From Lytechinus variegatus (taxonomy: Eukaryota; Echinodermata; Echinoidea; Temnopleuroida; Toxopneustidae), in assembly GCF_018143015.1 (NCBI RefSeq), contig NC_054752.1, positions 7,055,216-7,119,215 on the forward strand: DNA of 64,000 bases. The letters run 5' to 3'. Shown piece by piece: positions 15,101 to 30,100 of the stretch. The notes below the pieces were generated by a model. That model worked only from the letters and a program-made list of their open reading frames with translations, ran no database searches and had not been told where the DNA came from. Positions within the stretch are counted from its first letter, which is position 1. Each line of letters starts with the position of its first letter. The position numbers and the translations under genes were made by a program.

Positions 15101-18100
15101 CACGAAATATTAGGGCAGTGACTTTCACAGACTGATTTGCTGTCAGAAGATTAGATTTGCAGTAGCTCACAGCAAACTACAGTGCAAATTCCCTTTCTGT
15201 CATGAAATACTCTCCTGGATCCCGGGTTTAAAGACTTATCAGAACAACAAATGTACAATTTCTAAAACAAATATACTATCAGCTGGTTGAAAAAAAAATT
15301 CAGTAGCTTTAAACTGTCAGTGCAAATAGTGCTATTATAACATGTTTTATGAAACAGGGGCCTGGACTTGGGTGATTTCAGTGTTGACTATTTTGGTCTT
15401 GGTGTAGTTCAATAGATTTTACACAAGTATAACACCAAACATATAAAATGAAGATGGTCCTGAAAAGTCACTCAATAGATGAGATGTCAATAATGTGATC
15501 TGGATCAGTTTTACAAACTTAGAATTGGTTTTGGAGCTAGGGGAAGCAATCCAATTTATACTTCCAATACCGGACTTGAAATCACCCAATGCGACTGAGC
15601 AACTTTGCCGTCAATTAAGAGCTTATTACAGATTACACAGTGACTTACCACTTTGACATTCAATACAGCAGTCTGTGGGATATTCGTTCCACTGTGTGAG
15701 GGTGCGTTTGTGTGTGTGTGAAATAGAAAAGAAATAAACTATACATCACAAATCAAGTGGCTATACTTTTCAAATAATTCAAGCACAAAGGTTCACCCCC
15801 TGAAACCAACGAGTCGCTTACAGAGAACGTTGTATGTAAAAGGAAAAAATTGCAATTCAATATTTCTTCAAAAGGTAAAATAGAAAAAACAGCATTGACA
15901 GAGTAACCATTCTATTCATGTTGTCAAATTTGAGGTTTTTAAGTTAAACAAAAGACAGAATATAGGATTTTTCACTTTTTTTCTGGACTACTTGAAGTTT
16001 ACTGAGATTGCACAGTAGGCACATCTAATGTTTGATTGAACCCTGAACTTTAAGCCATCGTTTATTGAAGCTGATTTTTTTCTACATTCAATCAAGTCCT
16101 TGTGTGGGTTATTGCTGATCAATTTTACAAGCTACATATCACTTAAAGGGGAGATTCACCCTGACAAAAAGTTTATTGTAAAAATAGCAGAAAAAATAAT
16201 GAAAAATATTGCCGAAGGTTTGAGAAAATTCATCAAATAATTAAAAAGTTATTAGAATTTCAATTATTTGATTTGTGACGTCATATGCGAGCAGCATTCC
16301 TACATAGCAAATGGTAAAAAATCAATGAAATGTCATTTTCTCAGAAAATTGAAAATGGTTTTTACTGTACCTTTTGTATATCAATAGAAAAATCATTTCA
16401 CACCCGATCATGAATAGAAAACAAAATCAAGTCATCAGGAACCATATAAAATTTGAAATTCATCTGTTTTATATTACATAACACATGGGGCAGCTGCTCG
16501 TTTATGACGTCACAAATCCAAAACTTTGAACTCTAATAACTTTCTTACTCTTTAACAGATTTTCCTCAAACCTTCACCAATATTTTTTACTATTTTTTCT
16601 GCTATTTTTACAACAAAGTCTTCTTCAGGGTGAACTTCCCCTTTAAAAGCTTACGATGTGGTTTTACTATAGCACAAAGAAAGATTCAAAATTGAATGAA
16701 TACACCGGAGTATCCTACACTTCAATCTTGCAATATCCATTTTCCAACAAATAAGCTATTCCTGTCCATGAAAACTTTTAATACCTCTTATTTCTGTCAC
16801 TCTAAGATAAGAATTAGAGATTTTCTTTCTTTCACCATCTACAGGATTGTACACCTCTAAAGTGATCAAAGTGAATACAGTCAGAAAGAAAGATATTGAC
16901 CCTTTGAACCCAAAAGGCCGGAAAACAGGCCACACAATAAACTTACAAAAACTGGAAAGGCTGAAATATCAGCCCGAAGCCATCTGACTTGACAAAACAT
17001 GGTTTCTAAATGTCAGGTGATCTTCAAAAAATGATGTCATCCTGCTAGTGTGTTGAGCTTATAGGGGTAATCAGTTGATAATTTCAGTCTAGAGTGGTTT
17101 TGATTTCCGAAGTTTTAGCATAAAAATGGCAAAAATACACTACTCTACTGTAGAGGCCCGTGCATTATGTGTGGTACCATATGGCATACTACACAGCAAG
17201 TCAGCTGCTGACTATGGGGAAGCTATTGATAAATCTTACTTCCCTCTAAGCAGTGAATTTCTGGAAAACACAGACACTATACATGAGATATTTGTCAGAA
17301 GACTAGGTATACAAGAAGGTAAACACCTTCAGCCGGGCCGGGTAACAGCGGCGGGAAGATGCTGCTGGGGTTTTAATTATGAGATTTTTGTAAATATAGT
17401 TGATATATTCAAATAATGCAGGGTGTGGGTCATGACAGCCCAAAATAATTCAGGGTTCAAACAGTTAACCCTAAGAAGACCCCCTCGACATTTATCGCAA
17501 ATCCGCCGCGCGAATTTTTTTGACCGCTTCACTCGCTGACTTTTCACTTTCAAGTCTTGCGGAACTTTTGAGACCAAATTTGTGACCCCCGGGACGCGGA
17601 TCTGAAATTACACAGCATTTTGTAAGTGCATGCAGACCGAAAATTATTCAAAAACGTGAAATTTGTGTACAAATCCAATGCAAATAGTGTTTTTAGCCAA
17701 AATTCATAAATGTATCATTATTTTTCCTTTTACTGCTTAAAATCAATTAATTTTATCTTTTTTATGGTCAAAATAAAGTCCCTGATGATTTCCATTGAAA
17801 AAACATAAAAAAACAAAAAGTCGAAAAAACAAAGAAATACTTAAGAAATTTAGAAAACAATAGAATACATTAGAAAATAAATGTGATGTTGAAATTTATG
17901 AAAAATAAATTTGATCAGATGCCTATCATGAGTATGTGAAACAAAAATTAGCATTTTAGGGGCATTATCTTATTAATTTGAGCAAACTTATGATTTTACG
18001 CATAAATTAGCATAAAACTAAAGAGAAATGACATTTTTCGAAGAATTTGATATCAAAATTTTTGTAGATAATGCTATGTAAAAGACGCGTCCCAATTTTC

Positions 18101-21100
18101 GTTGCGATCGCGTGATTGATGGCCGAGATAATAAGGGGGGCTGAATCAGCCCCCCAGTCTTCTTAGGCGTCAAAATAGCCCAGTCTATTTAGGGTTAAGA
18201 GAGTAAATCAAAATCTGAAACAAATAAAGTAAAAGTTCTTACCTCACATGGCAAGTTGCACTCAAACCTGCTTGTTGCTAACGAGTCACCTAAGCAGGTA
18301 TATTCAAGACATGGATCATCAATATCCTGATATTTCTCTCCATACTGTTGAAAAAAATACAAAAGGTATTAAATAATCGCAATGATATTCTGTGCTCATA
18401 TGAGAGATATACTATGTAACAATGTAGTATTGGGTAGTATTTATTTCTGATTCAAGCGCTTCACAGTATATCATTATACCTGTCATCAAATTCTAGCTAG
18501 CCCTTACAAAATATCTGACTTTCTTCACTCCCTGGTTTCATAATACATAATTTGTTAAGTCTTCTTCATTTCCAGTAGACTTATCTTAAGTAATTTCCAA
18601 TTTATTGCAAAGATTGATTTAATATTTTGAATGTGTCTTGTAAGGATTTCTTCCATGTAAATAGGGATAGAATCACCATGATCTTTATCATTTTATTGTA
18701 AAATGTTTTGTTCTATTTGTAATATTTTTAGGCCAATTCTTGTCAACCATCTCATACATTGATTGCACAAATGCCATAGCTTAGATCAACACTTCTCTAC
18801 ATTTTTTTACTAACAGGCCACTTTGACTCTCAGATTTGTTTTGAAGCCCATCTACAAAAATTTTAAGAAAATGTCAATTTTGAAAAAAATGTTTCATGAA
18901 ATTCGAACAAAAAACTCTGAAGGATATTCAAATTAAACAGTTTGAGAACTAATCTGCATATGCAAATGTCCCATAAATGGGAAAGACAACAATTAACTAC
19001 ATGTACATACATGTAGAAATATGCATGCACATGAGGCTTACATCAGTTTGAATCGAAACCATCATAACTTAGTACGCATGTGCATGTTTTGCAACATGCA
19101 TGATACCTAAAAGTGCTTTCGTTTTGTTTGACCCATGTAGACCTATCGGACATAAATGTTTGGACAGGTCTGTGAAACATACTACTAGTCTACAACTTCT
19201 CCCATATTTTTTCTCCCTCTGAAGCCTCTCACAGCCCACTCTCCCACGGCCCACCAGTGGGCGGCGGCCCATAGGTTAAGAAGTGCTAGTTTTATAGATG
19301 AAGGCAAAAAAATGGTGTATATTAAAGGGAAAAGTGAGATTGGTAGTGCTAAATGTGAGACATGATTCTTCAGTGAAAATTGGATGGGGTGTTGAGAACA
19401 GAGACAGGGTAATGAGGAGAGCAATGTGTGGTCTGAAGTTGATTGATTGGATGGGGGCAGAGAATTAGATGCAGATGTTAGGCTCATAAGAAATAGGGGG
19501 CAGGTATTCCAAGGCAATGGCCATGTTCATATTGGCATAAGCTAAAGGCGACCGCACACCTTACAATTGGTCTGCGACTCAATTTTAGAATAAAACGTAG
19601 AATTTGATGCTAATATTGAGACTTGGAATATCTTACTGTGTAATGTTCTAAATCATTGTACGAATACCCATATTCAAATTGGTGACTTTGCTATCATCCT
19701 TCTTAGAATAAAAGCAAATTTGATATATAGTCGTAATGACGTCATAGCAGTTGTAAGATTGGCTGCGATTTGAAACTTATTTGGCCTTCACTCCAAAACA
19801 AAGGCTTGCAATCTTATAAATTGTTATTAGTATTCTTTCAATTAATTTTAGCCTCAAATAAAATGATATGTTCCATTCACATTTTCAGAAAATGAGCAAA
19901 ATGTGATTTGTTCCAAAATCGGATCGTGAACAGTCATAAGGTGTGCGGTGGCCTTAAGAAGCGATGGAAGGTACATGTATAAGGAAAGGATGGGTGGTTT
20001 AAGATAGGCAGTTCAAATACATGTGATGAAGATGATGGGTTCTTCTAAAGCGCTGGTATCCGCCTCAGCTGGGCGCTCATAACGATTTCTCAAAAATAGG
20101 AAATATCTCACAAATTTCAATGTCTTCAAACAGTGCTTAGGATCATCATTCAGTTCAAGTACTGTCCTACATGTAGTAATGCTACAATTGAGTTATTCTT
20201 GTGATAATGTTGTAGTGGGGAACAGAAAGGCTTTCAAGTTGGAGGGGATATAAGAGAATCAATTGACAGAGAGGAGGAGGGGTACGGGTGACTGCTGCGA
20301 GTGTTAGGTGTATCCACCCTCGCTCCGCACCGTCAAAGCCGGATTTGAAACAACTGACAAAAGAAACGCACCTGGTATGTTTGATTGTTGTATTCACATA
20401 CAGGAAAGCATTCCTCTTCCAGGACACAATCGGTGTTATTCTCCGAGGCTGCCACCATTCCTTCTTCACAGAAACAGCCATACTCACACGTCGCATTAGG
20501 TGGTGGCGTTGCGCATGGTGTTACAATGTCTTCACAAGTTCGCTGGCAGTCACAATTAGTTCTGTAAATCCTAGGGGCCATGCAAGCTGAAATCACAAAA
20601 ATACCCTTACATTAACCTTTTTTTAATTCATCGACCTCCTTTTAACCCATTAGTTACTGGACCCTGGTGATCTCTATACAAAGAGTATGGGACTAACAGA
20701 TTTCAGAAGTCAATGGGTTAATCACTTGGAACCTTTACAAATATTTCAGATTCAGATTCATTTATTTTACACCTCTTTAAAATACACAAAGATACATAAA
20801 TACATAAATAAAAATAAAATTTGATTTCATGCTGCTTATATCTGGAATCCTACCCAATATCTTCCATATTCTTATTTTCAAATTTTGGCATTAAAAAAAT
20901 ATATGAATACTTGCATTATATTCTAGTAATGTACTTTTTACGTTCTCAAGAACCAAGCATTATACAAGTATGGCTTCTTAGCAGGCATATTTTCATTTTT
21001 TTTATTATAAATTCCAGTTCTGGTAACGATCACAAAATGACTTTTTACAGAATCTAACATAATGACCACCCAAGTGTATGTTTGTTTGAATAAATAAAAT

Positions 21101-24100
21101 GTGTCAAAAAATGTACAATAAATAACTTAAGAATTTCATGCATGATCTCCTCCCAAACTTTCAAATTTGTTCCATGGCCCCAGTATTCATTACAAGTATT
21201 TTCTGACTTAAAGAATAGTGAGGATCGGGAAATAGGTTATGTGGATAATCTGCTTAACCCATAAGACATTATTTTGCTGCCTACAGAGAGAGAAAGTGGC
21301 GGGCTTTGAAGATTAGGAATAATGATTATTTCCCTAATTCCTAATTCAACCAAGTTTGGTATATACATAAAAGACACCCATCACATTAAGAATATTACAC
21401 TGTTGTGTTAAGGAAAGAATTATAAAAAAAACTTAATTTTCCGCTCAGTTGCTTATGAATACATTTTCAACTCAACTCCCAATGATATTCACTTTCTAGC
21501 TACTTCTGTTCATTAACCCTTTGAACCCTACATGCAAAAGCCGGAACACCTGTCATGTGACACGAAAACAAGGGATTTGGATGTCAGGTGACCTTTTAAA
21601 AATTACGTTGTCTTGGAGATATTCAGTCGATAACTTCAGTTTATAATTTCATGGATAAATGGTGTTCATTTGAACGGTTTCAGCATAAAAAAGGCCAAAA
21701 TACACTACCCTACCAAGGAGGCTTTAGCGACAATACACAGTGAGTCATATACAGACTTTACATAAGCTATTGGTGAATCTTACTTCCAGCAGGCAGTGAT
21801 TTTGAGGCTGGGCAAGACCGCCTACCAGCCGAGAAAGGTGCCGCTGGTGTGGCTGGGCTCATATCATGAGAACAGGAGATCATTTATCTAAAATGTCATG
21901 TTTTTCTTCATATTGCCGATAAACTGGATATCTGCAAATAATTCAAGAAGAAGAGGGTCATGACTGTCCCAAATAATTCAGGGTTCAAAGGGTTAAGGGG
22001 AAAGTGTCTGACTGTCTTGTTATTTGTTAAATTGGGCAGGCCACCAGGTTAGATGTAACACTGAAAGAGAATCGTTTAGTGAAGGCTAAAAGTGAGAGGA
22101 TCAAAGGTGCTCTCAAACATGAAATTTGGGTGAAATTAGGGTCGAGCTGGCACTCCACAATATGCCCACACCTCCAGTGTAGAATTTGCAGAACAGAGAA
22201 AGGATAGAATTAAAAATAAATTCATACCAGGTGTTGTTGTCATCGTAGTAGTCATTTCACGGCATTCACAACAGTCGTCTGCAGTTTCAGCAACTATTTG
22301 GCCCTTCAAACAAATGAGACAAAATTATGAAACAATTTATATTAGTACAGAAAAATGCGTGTTTACTTAATAATGATGCACCATTAACCCTATCTAGGCC
22401 GGGGAATCGTGCGATATTTTCGCCGTGCGAAATTTTTTGACCGCGCCGTTCGCTGACTTTTTACTTTCAAGTCTTGCGCAACTTTTGAGACCAATTTTGC
22501 GTCACCCAGTTACGATTTGGTTTGATATCCCAATTTTTTTTACGTACACTTTTTACGTACACTTGCTAAGAACACCAAAAAGTGTTTCTATCCCAAGAAT
22601 TAGTACATATGGAGCTTTATTTAGGGAGTTAGAGGAAAAAGTATGATTTCGCATACTAATTATGCACAAATTAGCATAGTCATTTAATAGCGATTCGCAT
22701 GAAATGAATTACTATATAATTTAATAGATCATGTCCCAGGCAACCCGCGAGCCAATTTTCGGCATGATCGTGCGGTCGACGGCCAAGATCTCATGCCCCC
22801 CGGCCATAAGAACTCCAAAAATACCCCATCCTAGATAGGGTTAAATGACAGATCTTTTTATTTTTTTAGTTTGGATAGCATGTGCTTTATGTCCAAATGT
22901 AAGCTCCTCAATATTACTCAAATATTCACAGCTATTGTGTTCAAGATTCATACTATCTAAACCTTCTCCAATACTTCAATATACTTCCTCGAACCTAAAA
23001 GTATCAAGATATTTCCACACTCTGAACACATTGACAATGACAATGTGTTCAAATACTACAGTGCATGTGGAAATTTGATGTGTAATGTTGACATGCTCTA
23101 CTTACACAGTGTGAAGGTGATTTCACAATGTGTTACACACTGTGAACACTGTGGCAGACACAATGGGGAAACTATGGCACATGCTATGGGGAACACCCCG
23201 ACAGACACTATGGGGGACACTGTAGCACACACCATAAGAAATACTGTAGCACACACTGTGAGGAACACCTGAATATGCACTACAGGACACACTGTAGCAG
23301 ACACTATCATAAACACTATGGGGCACACTTTGACATGCTATGGGGACACTATGACAGACACTATGGGAACACTGTACATGTAGCAGACATTATGGGAAAC
23401 ACTATGGCAGATCTGCCATTGCGTTTCCCATAGTGCCTGCTGCAGTGTGCCCACAGTGTCTGACAGTGTTTTCCATAGTGTCTGCCACCATGTGTCCCAT
23501 AATGTCTGACAGTGTATCAACCAGTGTCTGCTACAGTGTTCCCCATAGTGTCTGCCATAGTGTTTCCCTTAGTATATGCAACAGTGTGCCCCAAAGTGAG
23601 TGTTTCCCATCTTGTTTGCTATAGTATGCCCCAAAGTGTCTGCCATAGTTTTTCCCATTGTTTGCAACAGTGTGCCAATAGTGTCTGCTACAGTGTGCCA
23701 ATAGTGTCTGCAATAGTATGCCCCATAGTGTCTGCCATAGTGTGCCCAGTAGTGTCTGCTACAGTGTGCCCTATAGTGCATGGTAGACACTATGGGGTAC
23801 ACTGTGGAAGACACAATGGAGAAACCGTCGCACATGCTATGGAGAACACCCCCAACAGACCCTACGGAACACACTGTAGCAGACACTATGGGGAATACCA
23901 TGACACACACTGTGGGGCACTCTGTGAAACAAGATGGGGGCACACTGTGGCAGACAAAATAGGGAAAACCATGGCACGTGCTATGGGGAACAACAGACAC
24001 TACGGGACACACTGTAGCACACACTGTGGGAAACCATGTGACAAACACTACAGGACACACTGTGGCAGACACTATGGGGCACACTGTTGCAAACACTATT

Positions 24101-27100
24101 TCAGACATTATAGGTCACACTCTAACACACTATGAGGCACAGAATATGACCACTAAAGGGCACACACTATGGGAAACACTGGAAAAGACTATGACAGACA
24201 CTATGGGGCACACTGTATTCCATATTCCATCTGTTTCAATTTTTGACATATCTGTATCAAGAGAATGATTTTGAATTCTCCTTAAACTGATTTTGTGCAT
24301 TACATGTAAATGATGATCATTTTCGAGAGCCAGATACAAAAGCACAATATTTTCATCGCTTGTATTATCATTATTCCTATCATTATCACAATTATCGCAC
24401 CATTGCATGAATAAGAATATTCGCTATTTGTGTTGTACAACACCTCGGAATTTAGCGAATATATGAAAAAAAATCACCAGTTTTTCCCTGCAGTAATCTA
24501 TGAAAGACAGCACAAATATTGAAAGTGAAAAGCAAAATCCAACAAGCACACAAGACCTTGGACAGCATTTCACATTTAGCCAGCAGGCAATTATACGTGT
24601 ACATCTTGCACCTCAATTTTTACGGAGCGTTATGAATTAAATCATTTTGTGACGTCAACTCCCTAAAGCCATGCAACGGCACATTTTGGATGGTACATTG
24701 TGTGTGCATGCAAAGGTACAAATGTTTGACATTCAGTCTCCCATTGGCTTGCGACAACAAGCTAAGTAGGCGTTGTACAACCACAAATAAATGAGGAACC
24801 ATGTAGAAGCATGTTAAAATCAATTGTTAGATGGTGCATTTAATAAGATTGCAGGCAGAATTTTTTATTAAAAATTGAAAATACCTCTTGGCAATCACTT
24901 GACTGGAGGTTGCAACTGGTTCGGGAGCACATAAGTCCCATGTCCTGCACACAGCTACACGTTTCACATGGTCTCAGCACAATCTGTCCAACCTGAAAAC
25001 AAATGGAAAGTCAAGGAAACATGAAAATGGATTCAAGACCTGGGTCCCGTAACACAAAGGTTAGTGATTAATTGTATGCTTGATTTTCACTGTCGATTGT
25101 ACAGTGTAGTCAATGTAATGGATCGTAGAAAAATGTTCTACGATCATTGCTAAGCTTTGTGTTACAGGCCCCGGTAGCATTTCCACAAGAGATTTACCAG
25201 TGATTTCCCCTGAGTTCTTTGCTCTCAGCTAATCACACTCAAGGATTTCCTGTAACTTGTAACATTCATCTGAAGAAAAAAATGTAGAAAATATATTTCA
25301 TAACAGCTCACTGACCTCACATGACCTTTTACCTTGACTTGGAAACACATTATTCACTTCATGTCATCTCACGCAGGTTTCATTTAATTTGATCACTTCT
25401 TCTAACAAGAGGAGCACGGCTGTCAGCCAAGCCTGTTACAGTGACTCTTGTTATTCATCGTGCGTAAACATCATTTTCATCATCGCCAACATTGTAGACT
25501 TTAATTTAAGGAATCCTCGCCAGCCAACTTGGATTTTATCTGGATATTAATAAAGGACTATCATAACTTTTGATTGCACAGCTAGCTCTTCAAGAGATGT
25601 AAGATCATTATTTATTTTTCTTATGTTTAGTGTATGATCTATTTCCTGTAATAAAAAAGGAAATCAAATTTAAAACTAAATTTCCAGTGTTATTTGTTGC
25701 TGTATCGTAACACTACCATTTCAACACTCAATGTCTCAATTTACTTATCATCCCAATATAGCTTCTGGTATAGAGCTGCTAAATGAATTATCCCTTTGAG
25801 TATCATGTTAGAGTTGCAGAGGCCTTAAAAAGGGAAATGATATTTTACAAGTTCATGTGTAGACTGAATAAATAGTTAAATTGTAAAAATGTTTAAAAAT
25901 GGTACATACTTGATAAGTTGTAGAGGTGATTTCATCATAGCAAACATATGGTGTCGTAGTTCCTGAAAAAAAGCATAAAGCCCATTATTTAGCTTAAAAA
26001 AAAGTGAATGCTAAAACTAAAAAAGTTTCCTTGCCTGTATTTAGATGTACATACAGTTTTGAGACATGAGTGAATCTGCTGGTAAACAAATAGGGTCTAT
26101 GAAAATGACAAATTTATTGTAATAGAATCCATTATTAAACATCAGAATGTCTGAACACATCTAAATATTTCCTACTAAAAGGAGTCTTTAATCAAGCGTT
26201 GAAGTAATCAATAACCTCAAAATTTTGAATGTCTACAAATAATAAAAGGAAAATCCAATATAGAAAAAAAAGGTATAATGCAACCTGAATGAATTATCAA
26301 AATGGCTATTCAAATGGTCATTTAAAATGGACAGGAATTGTGTAGTGACCCAAGAAGAAGATCTAAAATGAAGTTTGGAATTTCCTTCAGCTTGAAAAGG
26401 CGCATCCCAAAGTTTAGAAAGAATTAGTCACATTGATAAAAAATAGCTGAACTTTCTTGATTTAGTAATTTTAAGTAAGGCCTTCAAGGAATTTTCGGGT
26501 GTACTCAAGCAGTTCTGAAAAACTAAACTACCACAAAAGGTGATTGATACCCCCCCCCGCACTTCACCATTACCATGGCAACACAATTTTCCAACACATG
26601 GAATATGTCTTGCAAATCTCTTTACCTCAGGACCAATGTGTGAGCCAAATATCATGAGAATTGGTTGGAAACTGATGAAGCAGCACGAACTGCAAGATTT
26701 TTAAATAGCATTATTTTCCCAAAAATTTGGTACGAGTTACCAACTCAATCTCTTGATTTACAATGCATTCCCTGACTTATTCACACCTTTCCTCGACTTC
26801 CAGTTTGTTCCTCAACTAATATCACTCAATGCCTCAAATTGTCTGGAAAGTGCAAGAACGGGATCATACATGGCATAGAAAAATCACTTTTCATTCAAAC
26901 AGAATGGATTCATTTCAGTTTGCTTACAAAAGGGTGAGGTCCACAATTATTTTTTTCAATATATATATACCTCAACCAAGAAGACAACACTGGCAGCATC
27001 AAATTCACTCATGAAGTCAAATAGGAAAAATCCAGTACCGGATGCAGAGCTGCCAAGTTGTATTTTGCATTTTCAGTATTCTTATCCCCCATATCAGTAT

Positions 27101-30100
27101 TTTGACAAAAAAATCTGTATTTTTACCATCTGAGATAGATGTGCATGCATAATGGCAAAGTTCGATCACTTCTAACATTTGCGCCCCACACGAGACCAAA
27201 AGCTTCAGTCTCTGTACTTTGGTTGCTTCGCTGAACTGCGTTGGCTCACTCACCAATAGACTGAAGAGCTTGGGGGCCCGTACGTACTTAATTAGCAGTA
27301 ACGTTAGATCTAACATTTGGTGGAAACCTGATTTTCCGCTCTTTTTTTGTACACAAAATGTCACCATATTAACTCTTCATGTGTTACGTTTGCATTATTA
27401 CACATCCGTAGGAGTGTTTCGTTCGCATTTTTGCACAACCACACATTTCCCATAAACGTCCCCTGTCCCATTGTTTTTCGAACAATTGCATGCCACGGAG
27501 CGTGCCTAGCTACAATGTATAGCTTATACTATAGTATAGAGATCAGCAGTAACCCCCCCAAAAAAAAAATCAATACATCCTGATCACAGCCAGGAAGTTC
27601 ATTGAAAAAGGAGAGGAGAAAATCAATAAAACCCTCTTCACAAACAATACCATGGCCAGGTTTATTGTTAGGAGTCTGTGACTCATGGCACGAATGTGAA
27701 CGAGACCCTTTCAATGGAGTACCTTGACCAGGTACAAATTTACTCTCTTTTATTTTCCACTATATATGGGCTATTTTATCAGATTATCATGATTTTGGTA
27801 TCAATACAAAGCTTATGTAATGAACAGTCCAAGTGGAAAAATAAAAATCATGCCACTAACACAAGAACCAAAGAAAGGGGGGGGGGGTAAATTTTGTTGG
27901 AAGTATTAGGAGAAAGCATTTAGAAAATGTAATTTACTATACATTTTTCCATAATTTATCCAATAAATTTATATACGATAAGAGAGCCCAGGAAACACTC
28001 TACAAGTTTGCTACACAACATTTTCTTTCAAAATGTTCAGATAAAAAGTTATGGCACTCTAAATAACAGAGTGTATTATACTGCGTAGAGGGGATCACTG
28101 CTAAAATAATGCAACACACAGGGGGTTTACAGGTGAACGCATGAAGAGTTAAAAAAAATTGCATCCATATTTACGGAAAAGTGTATGAAATTCAGAAATA
28201 TCGTACCTTAGACCGCAGTTACCGGTAATTCCTTTCAAATAAGATCGAAACATCGTCATCTTCGATCCTTTTGTTGGTCAACGTAAGTTGCAATCTTGGA
28301 TGACGTCATCATCCTTACAGACGTATTTACCAGTCGCTATATATCGCGATTTGAGCCGTTGCTTTGCGCTTGTAATCTACGTGCATGCGCTCGGAACTTG
28401 TTGCCTGCATTGATTCGCCAGGATATCAAAAATTCTATTTGGAAAGCCTTGATGAAAGCCCAACTCATTGAACGTAGATGGCAGCAACAAACGGCTGCCA
28501 TTTTTTCATCTCCACCCGAAAGCTCCCGGATGCTTAATGAGGTGAAAAATACCTTTTCTTCTCTAATTTGTTTTTTTCCCGTATTTTATCATGAAAAGGC
28601 GTACTGCCGTATTTTAAATTGATTTCGTACTACTTGGCAGCTCTGCGGATGGTATTACCAAACTCTTCGTCTATAGGAAAGCTACCTCAATTTCAAGTCT
28701 CACCACCCTCTCCGAAAGTTGGGTGTTATCCCCACTCTTATGAATAGAACTAGATCAATCACCACAAAGGATTGTGACCTTGCAGAGAAAGAACACATTC
28801 AGACTTCAACTCAGGAGGTTGTGGTTATTCTAAAACCTGCGAATATGTTTTGAAGCCACCCAGCGCAAAAACTGAATCCCGCAAAAATAACAGCGTTTAC
28901 AGAATAAAGCCATTTTCACTGTGGCTTTCCTGCATCCTCCATTGTTCTGTCTACATGTATGATGAAAGTGTGAGTATATTGGTAAATGAAAGCCCCTGAT
29001 TCCAATTAAAAAAATACAGCTTAGACTGGAAAAGGTACCTAATTGATTCAACTTACCAGATGTCGTTGATGGTGTAGTTGTTTCTGGAGCTGCCGTTGTT
29101 GTTGGTGGAACTGGACAGAGTAGTAATGATAACATTAATACAATTATATGAGTTATCAAAATAAATTTCTGTTTAAATTTGTACATATTTCAAAGTGACT
29201 TCTTTTTTCTGATAGTGACGAAAAAAACATTTTCTCAAATAAACAAATTAGAAACTCAAAGGAATGAGTGTTGATAATGATAATAGTAATAACAGCATAT
29301 ATTCCCAGGGGATCCACTTTATAACAAAAAAATGTTCTCCCATCAGGTCCTGCTGGTACAATTACCCTGGCTTAAGCTACCTAGGCACTCAAGCACTTGA
29401 CGAGCGTCTACCTACTAGGTACCCATTCACCTCACCTGGGTTGAGTGCAGCACAATATGTGTATAGTTCTTGCCATAGAAAAACACAATTTAAAACATTC
29501 CGAAAAAATTAAATAATGCCCTCTCATCTCCATTCAATCAATAAAAAATGTTTGCATGTTATTAATTGACAGAAAACAAACTGGTTTCCTGCTGGATATA
29601 CACTTTTGGCAAAGAGACTGCATAATTTGAACTATAGAAGGCAACATTTAAAAAGGCATGCAAGCCAGCACTTTGTAGTGCTCCAAAATTATATACATAG
29701 CGAGAATATTTCCAGTGTGATTATTTTCTTAATAGTTGCAGAGCAGTATTTGAATTATGATGTTAACTGAAATACATGTACATGTATAAGTTCCTTTGTT
29801 GTTTGATTGGTGAGTGTTTAGGTCTGTTTCACACATCCGATGTTTGCATATCTCGCCTTAGTTTTCAAAAAGACGTCTTTTAGAGCGCCCAGGTGCGTCG
29901 AATGATCTAATGCAATTTGAATCGCCGTAGCCCCACCCGCCCGTCTCTACCCGGAGCTCAGCCATCCATACCAGGCCAGCATGCCTCCAATTTTCCTTAC
30001 TCGTTGTCCGCCCAGCAAAGAAAAGGTGCGCTAAATGTAACAAAAGCTCATGATTGTTTCAAAATAATGTTGAATTGCGCTAATTTTAAGCTGGAATATG

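Larger units (their letters stand above)
26975..28835 (+). mobile_element. Penelope-like element fragment, split by an inserted hAT-like element
   Basis: The stretches 26975-27044 and 28646-28835 match 50641-50935 and are contiguous there. The right part carries the GITKLF.YRKAT region in decayed form. It was interrupted by the element at 27045-28645. Confidence 0.65.

Noticed and set aside
19185..20496. Open frames at 19185-19517 and 20182-20496 on minus
   Set aside because: The first has no recognisable composition or splice sites. The second overlaps the TIL exon in another frame.
23512..24135. Long open frames on both strands (207 and 179 codons)
   Set aside because: They exist because the minisatellite period is near a multiple of three. 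Both strands are open over the same bases, and the translations are repeats of the unit.
23128..24222. CRISPR-like array
   Set aside because: There is no repeat-spacer alternation, units are degenerate throughout, the orientation flips, and the context is animal.
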